From Sordaria brevicollis (taxonomy: Eukaryota > Ascomycota > Sordariomycetes > Sordariales > Sordariaceae), in contig JAUTDP010000011.1 of NCBI GenBank assembly GCA_033439795.1, forward strand, positions 2,356,001-2,420,000: 64,000 nt of DNA. Direction: 5' to 3'. The notes beneath the pieces are model-generated. The model was given only the letters and a program-made list of their open reading frames with translations. It was not told the origin of the DNA and did no database searches. The number at the start of each line of letters is the position of its first letter. Position 1 is the stretch's first letter. Of this stretch, positions 18,883 through 29,730 are shown one piece after another. The position numbers and the translations under genes are program-made.

Positions 18883-21660
18883 TCAACTAATGGATAGGCA
18901 AGTAGGAAGCGACTGCAAGGTCAGATCACCAAGCATACCCCCACCACCATAACCATAATCATCGTCCCTATCCATGCCATCCCACTCCGAATCCTCATCT
19001 TCGTCATCATCGCCACCACCGTCAACAAAATCCTCCATTGTCAACGTCTGTTCCGTCAACTTCTGGTTGTCGAGTTGCAGCTCCACCTTTTCGCACCAGC
19101 CATGTCTGTACAGGATCTCGCCCGCCACATTGGCCTCCCGCGGTGAGAGGGATAGTTCCTCGGCCGATAGCGACATAGAGCGGGATTCACGGCGGAAACC
19201 ACTGTTGCTGATTCCGCGTGCGGGCGAGGGTGTGCCGCCGGTAGATGAGGGACCGGTGGATAGAGCTGCGATGCGGGCGCTTCGTCTCGTAGACTGTGAG
19301 GCCGAGTTCGAATCCTGTTGACCTTCGATAGATTGGGCTACCCACTTGTCGGTGCGGGAGCGCTTGCTGGCCAAAGGAGGAATCTTCGATGATGTGAGGA
19401 AGGCAGGCAAGAGTTGCTTGCGGGTCGGAGATTCAGGGGGGCGTAGTGTGAAGAGTGGCTTGGGGTCTTCCCACTTGCGAAGAAAGACGCCCTTGAGACG
19501 GGCTTCCCATCTGTCGCGCATCTCGGAGCGCTGGCGAATGGGAATGTTGAGCTTCGCATTGATGTTAATGATACGGAGATCTTGAAGATCCGGAGCGGCC
19601 TTAATCAGAGAGTGGAAGAGGTTCTCAGCGGCCTCGGCGGACCACTTGCGCATGTTCTGAAGCTCGAGTGTGCGCAGACTCACTGGCCATTGCGGGACTT
19701 CTTCGGCGCCTAGGACTTCGTCATAACTGGGATCTGAGTCGTTGTAAAACTCGTGATGGTTGTATGTCTTGAGGTCGACACTCAGTGTCTGGAGGAAGGG
19801 GCAGGCAGTGCCTAGGACTGTGAGGAAGCTCAGGCTGAGTGACTGGTTGTGCCTGAGATAGAGGTGCTCGAGTTTGTGAGCACGGGTGAGGAGGTATTCT
19901 GCAAAGTCATCGGCGGTGATCTCCCAGCAGTTGACCAGCTCCAACGTTTTCAATGACTTGGGAAGCAGGCTGAGAAGGTAGTCATTGGCAATGGTTGAGG
20001 ATTCGATGGAGAGATACTCCAGTTGAGGAAGACCGTCAATGGCATGAGCGAACTCGCCGATCAAGAATTTCTCGAACCCTTCGTTGTCCTCTTGTTCGAC
20101 CACCGCTGGCCAGTTATTCAAGGGCATCGAAGGAACATGGAAGTTCTGGAGGCAAAGCTTCTTGAGCTTTGAGAAAGAGGGGGTCTCGTGGATGGTCCTT
20201 AGGCTTTGCAGAGTCATTTCGGGGGTCATTAGTCTTCCGTTCCATCTCCAGGCCTCAAGTCGAACCGGTGCGTGGTCGGTTCCTGGAATTTGGCCGCCAT
20301 TGAGGAAATCCCACATGCCGGCATCGTACTTCCACCGTAGGCTGACTTCAAGCGATCGGAAAGGGGCATTATCCTTTTCGTGGAAGAAGTCGATGGACTT
20401 GAGCATTGGAACATTGGCAAAGAGAGCGTTCCAATCAAGAGGTAGCCCTTTGTAAAGCTTGGAAGCGATTTCCTGGACGTCGATCCGCAGCTTCCGCACC
20501 TTGTATCTGTATTTGTACATCGTTTTTGACTCATCCAAGGACAAGAGCGCAACAAGTCCGTGTGCCATTTTCCGGTTCAACAAAGGAGGGTTATAATAGA
20601 GGGCCGCCAGGGCTGGTTCCGCAAAGTCCTTGCAGAGACGGCTCGCCATGAGAAGAAAATTGACAGCATCACGATCGCGCTCGGCGGATGCATACTTGAA
20701 AATATCGATCCAGATAAAAAATTCAAGACGTTGCCAAGGGATGAGGACTTTGGGTTTCTCCTCTACTGCGTCTTCTTCAGCACCGCCAATGTGGGCAAGG
20801 CCGAGTTTGGACTTTCTGGACGAAGCAGGCGTGCGTCCCTTGGTGGCACTCGTCGGTGTGAACTTTCTTCTCTTCCGCTCTGGGGTGTGCAGGGCTGCCA
20901 ATTCCCTAGCCCTGGTTACAGATGAAGCTGTCCTTCCCCTGCGAGGAGTGGGGAGAGTTTCATGGTCGGTAGTGAGGATCTCATCATCTTGAGAATCATC
21001 ATCATTGCTGTCTTCATGAAAAAATCCAGAACGGGGACGGCGGCGCTTTCCTGATGCTTGGCGACCCGAGGAGATGGCTGGTGCTGTGGTACTGTTTGTA
21101 GTGGTGCTCAACTGAGTCTGAGAGAGACGCCCCCTAGTTGACCTTGCTCTCGTGGACCTGCGTGGTGGTGGTGCAAGTCTTTCTCCGCCATCATCATCAT
21201 CGTTCTCTCCGTTGTTGGTTTCGTCAGACGTGGTAGAGGCAGTGTCGCTATCGTCTGAAGAATCTTCACGGTAGTTAATGGTTGACCTACGAGGGCGAAT
21301 GTTGTGATTAGGGGTGTTAATGATGACATCGTGAGGGTTGCCGGCGTGGTTGCCACGGCGACCTCTAGTATTTGTGTTGTTGGTTGCGGAAGGACGATTG
21401 CTGTTCATCCGGGCTGCCCCTGCCGCTGAATCCCCGCTGCGGGCGCTTCGTCTTAGTGGACTTGCTGGGCCCAGAACTGATGTCGCACCACCGCCGATTA
21501 CGACACCAACAGCAGCTTGTTCAGGACCCTGGCTGCCGGCTCGGCGAGGCCGCAGACTACGGCCACCACCAACTACCGCCGCTAAGGCCTCCGCCGCCGG
21601 CAGTGTCGATCTAGTTCGGCTTCTCGCCGAAGCACGCCGGGCCTCCTCCAACCTTGACAT
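18883..21660 (-). CDS. F-box/leucine-rich-repeat-like protein, 925 aa
   Basis: A single uninterrupted exon. Residues 1-300 are disordered, Arg/Ser-rich and acidic, with basic runs (KRRRPRSG, ERKRRKF) that look like nuclear signals. Residues about 306-355 (IPWQRLEFFIWIDIFKYASA, then LLMASRLCKDFAEPALAALY) have the pattern of an F-box-type helix bundle, which in this class binds Skp1. Residues about 380-760 contain repeated leucine-rich phrases such as LKTLELVNCWEITADDFAEY, LEHLYLRHNQSL and LQTLSVDL, typical of LRR substrate-recognition domains. The C-terminus is again disordered with a long acidic run near the end (DDDEDEDSEWDGMDRDDDYG). An SCF ubiquitin-ligase substrate adaptor is the likely role, by family analogy; the substrate cannot be told. 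The start is the first Met of the frame, near 21660. Confidence 0.8.
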   Translation of the reverse strand: MSRLEEARRASARSRTRSTLPAAEALAAVVGGGRSLRPRRAGSQGPEQAAVGVVIGGGATSVLGPASPLRRSARSGDSAAGAARMNSNRPSATNNTNTRGRRGNHAGNPHDVIINTPNHNIRPRRSTINYREDSSDDSDTASTTSDETNNGENDDDDGGERLAPPPRRSTRARSTRGRLSQTQLSTTTNSTTAPAISSGRQASGKRRRPRSGFFHEDSNDDDSQDDEILTTDHETLPTPRRGRTASSVTRARELAALHTPERKRRKFTPTSATKGRTPASSRKSKLGLAHIGGAEEDAVEEKPKVLIPWQRLEFFIWIDIFKYASAERDRDAVNFLLMASRLCKDFAEPALAALYYNPPLLNRKMAHGLVALLSLDESKTMYKYRYKVRKLRIDVQEIASKLYKGLPLDWNALFANVPMLKSIDFFHEKDNAPFRSLEVSLRWKYDAGMWDFLNGGQIPGTDHAPVRLEAWRWNGRLMTPEMTLQSLRTIHETPSFSKLKKLCLQNFHVPSMPLNNWPAVVEQEDNEGFEKFLIGEFAHAIDGLPQLEYLSIESSTIANDYLLSLLPKSLKTLELVNCWEITADDFAEYLLTRAHKLEHLYLRHNQSLSLSFLTVLGTACPFLQTLSVDLKTYNHHEFYNDSDPSYDEVLGAEEVPQWPVSLRTLELQNMRKWSAEAAENLFHSLIKAAPDLQDLRIININAKLNIPIRQRSEMRDRWEARLKGVFLRKWEDPKPLFTLRPPESPTRKQLLPAFLTSSKIPPLASKRSRTDKWVAQSIEGQQDSNSASQSTRRSARIAALSTGPSSTGGTPSPARGISNSGFRRESRSMSLSAEELSLSPREANVAGEILYRHGWCEKVELQLDNQKLTEQTLTMEDFVDGGGDDDEDEDSEWDGMDRDDDYGYGGGGMLGDLTLQSLPTCLSIS

Positions 21661-22515
21661 AGCGACTACCTTGTGTGCTGTTCGGCAAGCAGCATCGAAT
21701 TTGGAGAATGGATTGTTTGTATGAGGAATTGATTGAATTCAAAGGAAGAATATGGAAATGTGCATCCAACAACGAACGGGATTTTGACTTTGGGTTCGGG
21801 GATCCGTTCTTGGAAGACGGATGGTTGCGAGTCGAACGGAAAGGATGGGTTCAGTTTGCGATGGATGATGAATGGGTCGCAGTGAGTGAGCACAGGACCA
21901 GTCCGGAACAAGAAGTGGCCAGTGGAATGGGAAGTGGGAAGCGCCTCTCGGTTGCCCACTGTGCTCAGGTGTTAGATAGACAGTGCCCAGGTCCGCTTTC
22001 ATTCACTTCAGCCAATCACGGGACTCAGCCGACAGCGGTTGAAGGCTCGGGCACGGGCCATATTAGCTAATCAGCGATGCACGAGCCAGCAGCAATCCAG
22101 ATTTCAAACGATGCGTCCGCTCGGGTTCATGGGACTTTGCACGTTGAAATCCAACAATGCTGAGCAGCATCAAACCTGCATATCATTTTTGGTGAACCCA
22201 TTGACTGCACCCACTTAGGCGGCACGGAGGTGTTCATTTCTCGGAAATGAAGGATGGGGAGACTAGACATCAGAGACGGGACTCAGGGAGAAACCCAAAT
22301 CCATCCACCACCAGAATTACAAAGCAAAAAAGACAGAAGGTCAAGCTAAACCGTTCTCGTACACCATGAGAACAATGAAGCCTTCTAGAACCATGTCAGC
22401 CAAGAAGAGAAAAAAAGATTTACGTCCATACCATCGGAAATTCGAGGGAGCAGAAAAAAGGGAAAAAAGACAAGAAGCCACTACGGTTGCAGCATCGGCA
22501 AAAGAAAAGATAACT
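21661..22515. other. Upstream region of the F-box-like gene
   Basis: Promoter and leader territory of the minus-strand gene. Short frames on both strands (for example 21675-22070 plus) have no recognisable content. An A-rich tract lies at about 22320-22500, next to the tRNA gene. Confidence 0.4.
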
Positions 22516-22587
22516 CGATCCACCCAGGGGTCGAACCTGGAACCTCCTGATTCGTAGTCAGACGCTCTGCCATTGAGCCAGCGGACC
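22516..22587 (-). tRNA. tRNA-Arg (anticodon ACG)
   Basis: A full cloverleaf can be drawn on the minus strand. The acceptor stem GGTCCGC/GTGGATC pairs with G-U pairs allowed, the D stem is GCTC/GAGC, and the anticodon stem TCTGA/TCAGG encloses the loop CTACGAA with anticodon ACG. The T arm is CCAGG-TTCGACC-CCTGG, and the discriminator is G. It is 72 nt with no intron. The A box (TGGCTCAATGG) and B box (GGTTCGACCC) are present. In fungi ACG is modified to ICG and reads CGU, CGC and CGA. Confidence 0.95.
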
Positions 22588-22912
22588 TTGGTGAATATCA
22601 GTCACAGATGTTGCGCTTATGTAGAACTCACGGATGTAGCTGTTCCTATCTTTAATAATTCTATTTACTGGACGGCGATGAGGGAACATCAAGCTGCTCG
22701 CTCATCCATCTGTGCCCTTCCTCTATCTCGAAAAGCACCATTTCCTGTCCATGTGTATTCATAATAAACGCTTACAAACGTCCCGTTGATCCCTTGACTT
22801 GTGTGACCCTCCCTTTCCCATTTACCCTGTGTGTCCCATGAACGCCCGAGAATGCAAAGCAAAAGCAGTCACCTAGTGACAAAGCTCGTTCAACGAACGA
22901 AGAGGACTGTGC
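22588..22912. other. Spacer, 3' flank of UFD1
   Basis: No gene. Lies between the tRNA and the minus-strand stop of UFD1 at 22913; the part adjoining 22913 is probably its 3' UTR. Confidence 0.4.
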
Positions 22913-24146
22913 TTAGACAGCCCTACCGTCCAATCGCCTCCCCTTGCTCTCTTCCGGCTTCTTCTCCGCAGGCTGCGCCTTATCATCACCATCCTTCTTC
23001 TTGGGAACTCCTCCACGGAGAGTCTGTCCCTGACCCGCAAAGTGTGGCTGCTTCATCGCCGCCGCCTCCCTCTCCTTATCCGCGGCCGTCTTGACAGGCT
23101 TGATCTCGTATCCCAAGAAGAGCTTGTTGGGCGGCAGACGCAGCGGCAAGGGTCCGTTGTTGTTCTTCCTCCTGGGCAGAACCACGTCCTTAACGTTGGT
23201 CGAAGTGCCCGCCACCGGCGTCGCCGGCTTCGGTGTTCCCGTCTTGCTACCCTTCTTCGCCGCCAATCGCATACCCTCGCCGTGAAAGTTGCCGACCGTT
23301 GTCGTGGTGGCGCCCGGTGCAATAGCATCGTAGTTGATGGCCTGAGCCATGGTTCCCTGGTTGTGCAAAAGACCACCCGCCGGAAGTCCCCCACCGATAG
23401 CTCTACCGCTGCGTGGCGTGCTGGTACCGCTGCCCTGTGCCTGTCGCGAAGGCTCGACGTAGCCAACTGGCGGCGCGAAGTCAACGCTGACGTCTGTCTC
23501 AATCATGCAAACACCCATCTTAGCTGTCTCTGGCTTGACGTCCAGGACCGCCATCTCGTAGATCTCATCGTTGTACTCAAAATTGAAAACGTCGCCCTTG
23601 GTCAGGGCCGCAAAGTTGCGGAAGGCCTTTTCGAGAACGGCACGAGGGTCGCTGATGTCGAGGAAGTTGACGGATTGCGGCTGGAGCTTCACTAGCTTGG
23701 CGAGCTCGAGAGATGTCGTCTTGATTTGGATCATGTCGCCCACGTCGAGCTTGAGGGTCTGCATCATCCACTGCGGAATGTACGCCCTGCCCTCCTCCGC
23801 CACAAACTCCAACACACCGGCGTGTGTGTGGGCTCCCTGCGAGCCGTTGATGAGCTCGAGCATGATGGGCCATTGTACGTGTAGTCGCGAAACCTTGTCG
23901 AGAGCGGAAGGCGGGAGCAGGATCTTAGAGCCGTAGTTGAGCTCAGGGCGTTCGGCACCGGGCGCCATGACAAGGGGGTAGCAGCGGTAGTACTCATCGA
24001 AGCGTTGCGCGCCCCGAGAGCGACCGGCCCCGCGAGCGTACATATCTCCGTACTGTCACCGTCAGAATGTCAGAAATTCCAGGGCATCTCGGGGGTCCAG
24101 ATAGCTCCTGATGTAAACGAGCTCGAGGACAAGGGTAGCTTACCAT
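22913..24146 (-). CDS. ufd1: Ubiquitin fusion degradation protein 1 (Ufd1)
   Basis: Two exons, 24146-24144 (ATG only) and 24052-22913, give 380 aa. The intron (91 bp) has donor GTAAGC and acceptor CAG. If it is rejected, translation can start at the internal Met encoded at 24041-24043, four codons downstream. Residues about 15-190 are the Ufd1 N-terminal double-psi beta-barrel region: FDEYYRCYPLVM, ILLPPSALDKVSRL, YIPQWMMQTLKLDVGD, and SVNFLDISDPRAVLEKAFRN. The rest is a less conserved tail with Pro/Gly and Lys-rich parts that in the family binds Npl4 and Cdc48. Ufd1-Npl4 is the Cdc48/p97 adaptor that unfolds ubiquitinated substrates for the proteasome, including in ER-associated degradation. 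It is divergent from the LIN1-like gene, with about 0.7 kb between the starts. Confidence 0.95.
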
Positions 24147-24864
24147 GATCGCAAGGGAGCTGTGTTAGGGGATGAGGATGTGATATTTTGGGAAAGGGAA
24201 GCGGCGGGGTATCTGTATCAAGAGGGGAATTTTTAAAAAAAGCTTCGCAAGATGAAACCCGGGAGGACGTCGTGGGACAGGCGCAAGTGAAGGGGACGGT
24301 TGTTGTGAATAGTGTTGAAGCAACCCGACTGACCGCGTGGAAGGTTCCAAAAGGCAACAACGCAGATGACATAACTGAGCCAAGCACCACCGCCGAAAGT
24401 TACAGGTACGTTAGGTAATGACCAGGGCCCTGGCAAGGGTACCTGCCTCGGCGGGATTGGCGGGGTGCGAAGGTGTAGCCGTGGCGTCAGATCTGTAAAA
24501 GTCGTACTGTGGCGTGAGCTCTACCATTCTTAAACACTTAGATCAGAGGTACCTTTACGACAGCGCTGCCTGTCCACTGCAGAACGCTCTAGACCTTGAT
24601 GTCAGTGGAGAGCTTCATGTTAGTGATCGAGTTCGTCAGATTCACGATTCTGCCATCTGGATTGTCTCCAAACACCATTCTCTAACTGTCACCACTCGCC
24701 GGCGATTTAGGCTCAACAATCATCACTGAGACCCATATACACACGAATTCTGCCACACAGACACAAAAGTGCCTTAGAGGCACACTTCACATCACTTCAC
24801 ACACTGACGTCAACACCTCTGCAACCTCATCAGCATAAACACGAGGCCGTAGACAATCATCACA
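24147..24864. promoter_or_regulatory. Divergent promoter region, UFD1 / LIN1-like
   Basis: A 718-bp gap between two outward-facing starts must hold both promoters. No TATA-like or named factor site can be asserted. The sequence just upstream of 24865 is CA-rich and pyrimidine-rich and ends in a good cacaATGtc start context. Confidence 0.5.
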
Positions 24865-26340
24865 ATGTCCTCTCGCTTCTCCGCCGCGCGCCCCAAACGC
24901 GCCAGCGAAGCCTACGCCCGCGCCCACCACGGCGAATCTGGGTCTGACGGTCACTCCAACAAAAAAGTCAAATTCGACGTCCGCAACCCTTCGGCGCTCG
25001 CGCCTTCAGCCCACGACGACGATCTCGACGAGGCCGACGACGAAGTTCTTGCGGCGGACGTGATCGGCGGTTTGTCTCGGGCGACCAAGCGCGGCGCTGT
25101 CAACATTGACGGCTACGATTCCGATTCAGACAATGACAACCTTGAAGACCGGGCCGAGGCGCGCGGGCAAAATCGCAAGAAGGGCAAGAATGCGGAGGAT
25201 GTGGATCTGGCGGAGGTGATGGATAACTATAACAAGCCGTCAAATGGTGCGCAGGGTGGGCAGGATGATGATGACGAGGTGGACATGTTTGGTGATTTGG
25301 AAGATGACGATGGGGCACAACCTACCACTGCGGGTTCTTCCAAGAAGGACAAGTCAGTCCACTTTCTAGCAGACGACGAAATCGAAGGCCAAGACCTTTC
25401 CTCAAAAGCGGGCGGTCACATCACCATCGACCCTAACGCTCCCCCCAAATCGGACTCCGACGACGACGACGACGATGACGACGAAGAAACAATAGCAGCC
25501 GCCATCGCCGAAGAGGGCGTCGACGAAGAAGTCGGTCTCGGCGGCCTGAAAAAACACGCGCCCAAGATCGACGCCTTCAACATGAAAGCCGAGCAGGAAG
25601 AGGGAGCCTTTGACGAAGCCGGGAACTACATCCGCAAAGCCGCGGACGCGAACGCCGTGCACGATAAGTGGCTTGAAGGACTCTCGAAGAAGGAAATCAA
25701 GAAAGCGGCTGCTGCCCACGAAAAGCGGGAGGCGGAACGACGGCAGCAGGAAAGGGAGGACGACAAGATTCCTACTGGGGACCTGCTCAAAAAGCTGATT
25801 TTGAGTCTGGAAAAGGGGGAGACAGCGCTTGAGGCGCTGGCGAGATTGGGGAAGGATAAGACGAAGGGGCCGAAGAAGGTGCCGAAGTGGAAGCAGAAGA
25901 AGTTGGAGAGGAAACAGGGGATTGATAGCATGGATGTGGATGAGAAGAAAGAGGAAGAGGATCCCAAGCAGAAGAGGATAAGGGAGGCGATTGATGCCAT
26001 CACTGAGGCGGCGGATAAGTTGCTGGGAAGGGATTATCCGGATATTTATGATAAGGAGAGGGAGTGGTTGGTGAGAGAGTATAGAGCTGAGACGGGCGAG
26101 ACTTGGGTGGAGCCTACGCCCAAGGAGGATGGGAAGGAGGAAGACCCAACGTCAAATGGGCAGCCAAGGATGTGGGAGTTTAGATGGACGGATGGGAGAG
26201 ATGGAGGAGGGGGTCAAGGGCCGTATGATGGGCCAACTATGAAGGCGTGGCAGGATGCCGGATACTTCAAGGAGGCGGTTGAGTTTAGGCCGGTAGGCGG
26301 AGGGGAGGGAGATTGGACTAGGGTTGCCGACTTCGTATGA
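24865..26340 (+). CDS. LIN1/CD2BP2-like GYF-domain protein (U5 snRNP-associated)
   Basis: A single exon of 491 aa. The N-terminal half is acidic and Lys-rich, with a basic motif KRASEAYARA, KKVKFD, and Asp/Glu runs around residues 45-60, 135-150 and 195-210. A family-typical stretch follows (EEGAFDEAGNYIRKAADANA, HDKWLEGLSKKEIKKA). The last 57 residues form a GYF domain: WEFRW, GPYDGPTMKAWQDAGYF and a terminal hydrophobic strand, fitting W-x-[FY]-x(n)-GP-[FY]-x(n)-M-x2-W-x3-GYF. GYF domains bind proline-rich ligands; in yeast Lin1 and human CD2BP2 this family associates with the U5 snRNP component Prp8/Prp6 before tri-snRNP assembly. Longer than yeast Lin1 (340 aa), mainly in the acidic linkers. 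Convergent with RVB2. Confidence 0.9.
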   Translation: MSSRFSAARPKRASEAYARAHHGESGSDGHSNKKVKFDVRNPSALAPSAHDDDLDEADDEVLAADVIGGLSRATKRGAVNIDGYDSDSDNDNLEDRAEARGQNRKKGKNAEDVDLAEVMDNYNKPSNGAQGGQDDDDEVDMFGDLEDDDGAQPTTAGSSKKDKSVHFLADDEIEGQDLSSKAGGHITIDPNAPPKSDSDDDDDDDDEETIAAAIAEEGVDEEVGLGGLKKHAPKIDAFNMKAEQEEGAFDEAGNYIRKAADANAVHDKWLEGLSKKEIKKAAAAHEKREAERRQQEREDDKIPTGDLLKKLILSLEKGETALEALARLGKDKTKGPKKVPKWKQKKLERKQGIDSMDVDEKKEEEDPKQKRIREAIDAITEAADKLLGRDYPDIYDKEREWLVREYRAETGETWVEPTPKEDGKEEDPTSNGQPRMWEFRWTDGRDGGGGQGPYDGPTMKAWQDAGYFKEAVEFRPVGGGEGDWTRVADFV

Positions 26341-26748
26341 TTAGGCATATGGAAGAGATGTCTCTGTACGATTGTGTGTGATAGTATACCCCTTGATTCG
26401 AATGAGAAAAGAATCAAAAGCATTTTGAATAAGATCAGAAGTTTTCCGGCAGCTAATGCCATCACCTTCGCTTGAATCACATAATGCTCTTTCTATACCA
26501 TGCTTTGAACTCGTTAAAATGAAAACATGTGTTTGCGATCCCCCCACACTGATCATCCACGCTTACAAAAACCTTGACTGGGCCAGCACACAAAGCAGTA
26601 GAAAACAATGTTCATTCAAAGACGCCTTTTTGTTTAGCCATCCCATTAAACGCCTACATGAAATTATACCCCAAGATCATTCATTAACCCTTTGCAAGTG
26701 CTCTGTGCCCCATTTCATCTCTTATTTCCTCACAACAACAACAACTGT
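26341..26748. other. Convergent 3' spacer, LIN1-like / RVB2
   Basis: 408 bp between two facing stop codons. It must contain both 3' ends; no separate gene is seen. Confidence 0.5.
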
Positions 26749-28344
<1,596 letters not shown>

Positions 28345-29730
28345 GTTGCCCACTGTTATGTAAAGTATTAGTTGTGAATTCGCGGATTGTTGTTGTCGAG
28401 TTTTCCAAAAAAAGTCGTTTCGGTTTGGGTATCAAGGTGGGAGATGAATCAGTTCGTTGGTGGTGGATGCAGGGATGGTTGGTGGTGGATGATGGAATGT
28501 GCTGAACAAGAGAAGACGGCGAAGTCCAAAGCTGCAGTGCGCGTCGCGCTGTGATGGAACTTTGCAGCGAGTTTCTCCAATTGCAGAGGCGGGCCAGCTT
28601 TCCCCAGGTTTGTTACCAACCTACGTTACGTAACAATACGACGTTTTATACGCCGACTTACACGCCACTGTGGCTGAGAACGCAAACAACATTCACCAAG
28701 GCCCTGCCCGATTGGTAAAGGTCGAGGACGCCCTACACCCATTACCTACCTCTACATCTGAAATCTAGATTTCCTTGTTCTGCTTGTGTACGGAAACACT
28801 TGTAGCGAGGACTCAAAAATGCTCATCCGGTACAGAAATTCGGGTACAAGCTGAAATGGCAAGAAAATATGCAATTCATGGAAGCTTTTGCATCTACTTA
28901 CTTACCTAGGCACGAAGACTACCTATGTGAGGCACTCATTCTGTCATGCTCGCCGAAGCGTATGTCAAGATGCAGAAGATGCCTAACCGACTGGAAACGG
29001 AAAGAGCTGAAAGGAATATCAAAAGACTTGGGAAATGTCGTCCAGCCAGTCACAGCCATTGGAATGGACAAGAAGACAAGGGTCTATAGCACCTTCCTCT
29101 ACAAGAGAAATTCTATGAGTGGAAGAGAGCTCTGTAAAGATGCGAGCTCTGTAACGTCGGGCTCAAAGTGGTCCCCCAAAAATATTTAAACCAGTTTTCC
29201 CCACCAAAAAACCCTGAGCAGACACTTTCATGTTTTCTTTCCCTTCTGACTTCTTCGGCGATTATAGACCTGGCGTTGCGGAAATGAATTCAGCATTATC
29301 GGTTTAACAGTGCATTTAGACGAGGAAAGAAGCATCAACTTGTACATTCTTGTGCGGCAAGCCCTACCTTCCTTTATTAGTCTGATACCAGTTTCTGTCT
29401 GGAGGTGCGGGGCCTTCCAAAACTTTCCACTTCAACTCAATCTACCTACACGCGTCTACCCGCATACATATCGAGGTCCCGTTGGTATCGCGCCAGAGAC
29501 ACATTTGCACCTTTCAACCAACGAGATACAACATCAACACACATTTCAGGCTCAATTCCGGCATTGATTGAGATCTGTACCGCTGGCACGGGTCTGCCCC
29601 GCTGTCACATATACTATACAGGCCTGATCCGTCTTAGGCGCCCTCCTCGCCACACATTGTCTGTTAAGCGCAGCGCTTGATTGCAGGGTTTCGTCTCACT
29701 GCACATCCAATTCATCCGCCTGGTGTCACC
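28345..29730. promoter_or_regulatory. Divergent promoter region, RVB2 / coiled-coil gene
   Basis: About 1.4 kb between outward-facing starts. Short frames within (for example 28869-29189) lack motifs. It probably holds two promoters and the leader of the coiled-coil gene. No site is assigned. Confidence 0.4.

Noticed and set aside
22366..22557. 63-codon ORF overlapping the tRNA-Arg gene
   Set aside because: It runs into a well-formed tRNA cloverleaf on the other strand and has no motif.
23042..23695. A 217-codon plus-strand ORF opposite UFD1
   Set aside because: Antisense shadow; the minus strand has the conserved Ufd1 domain.
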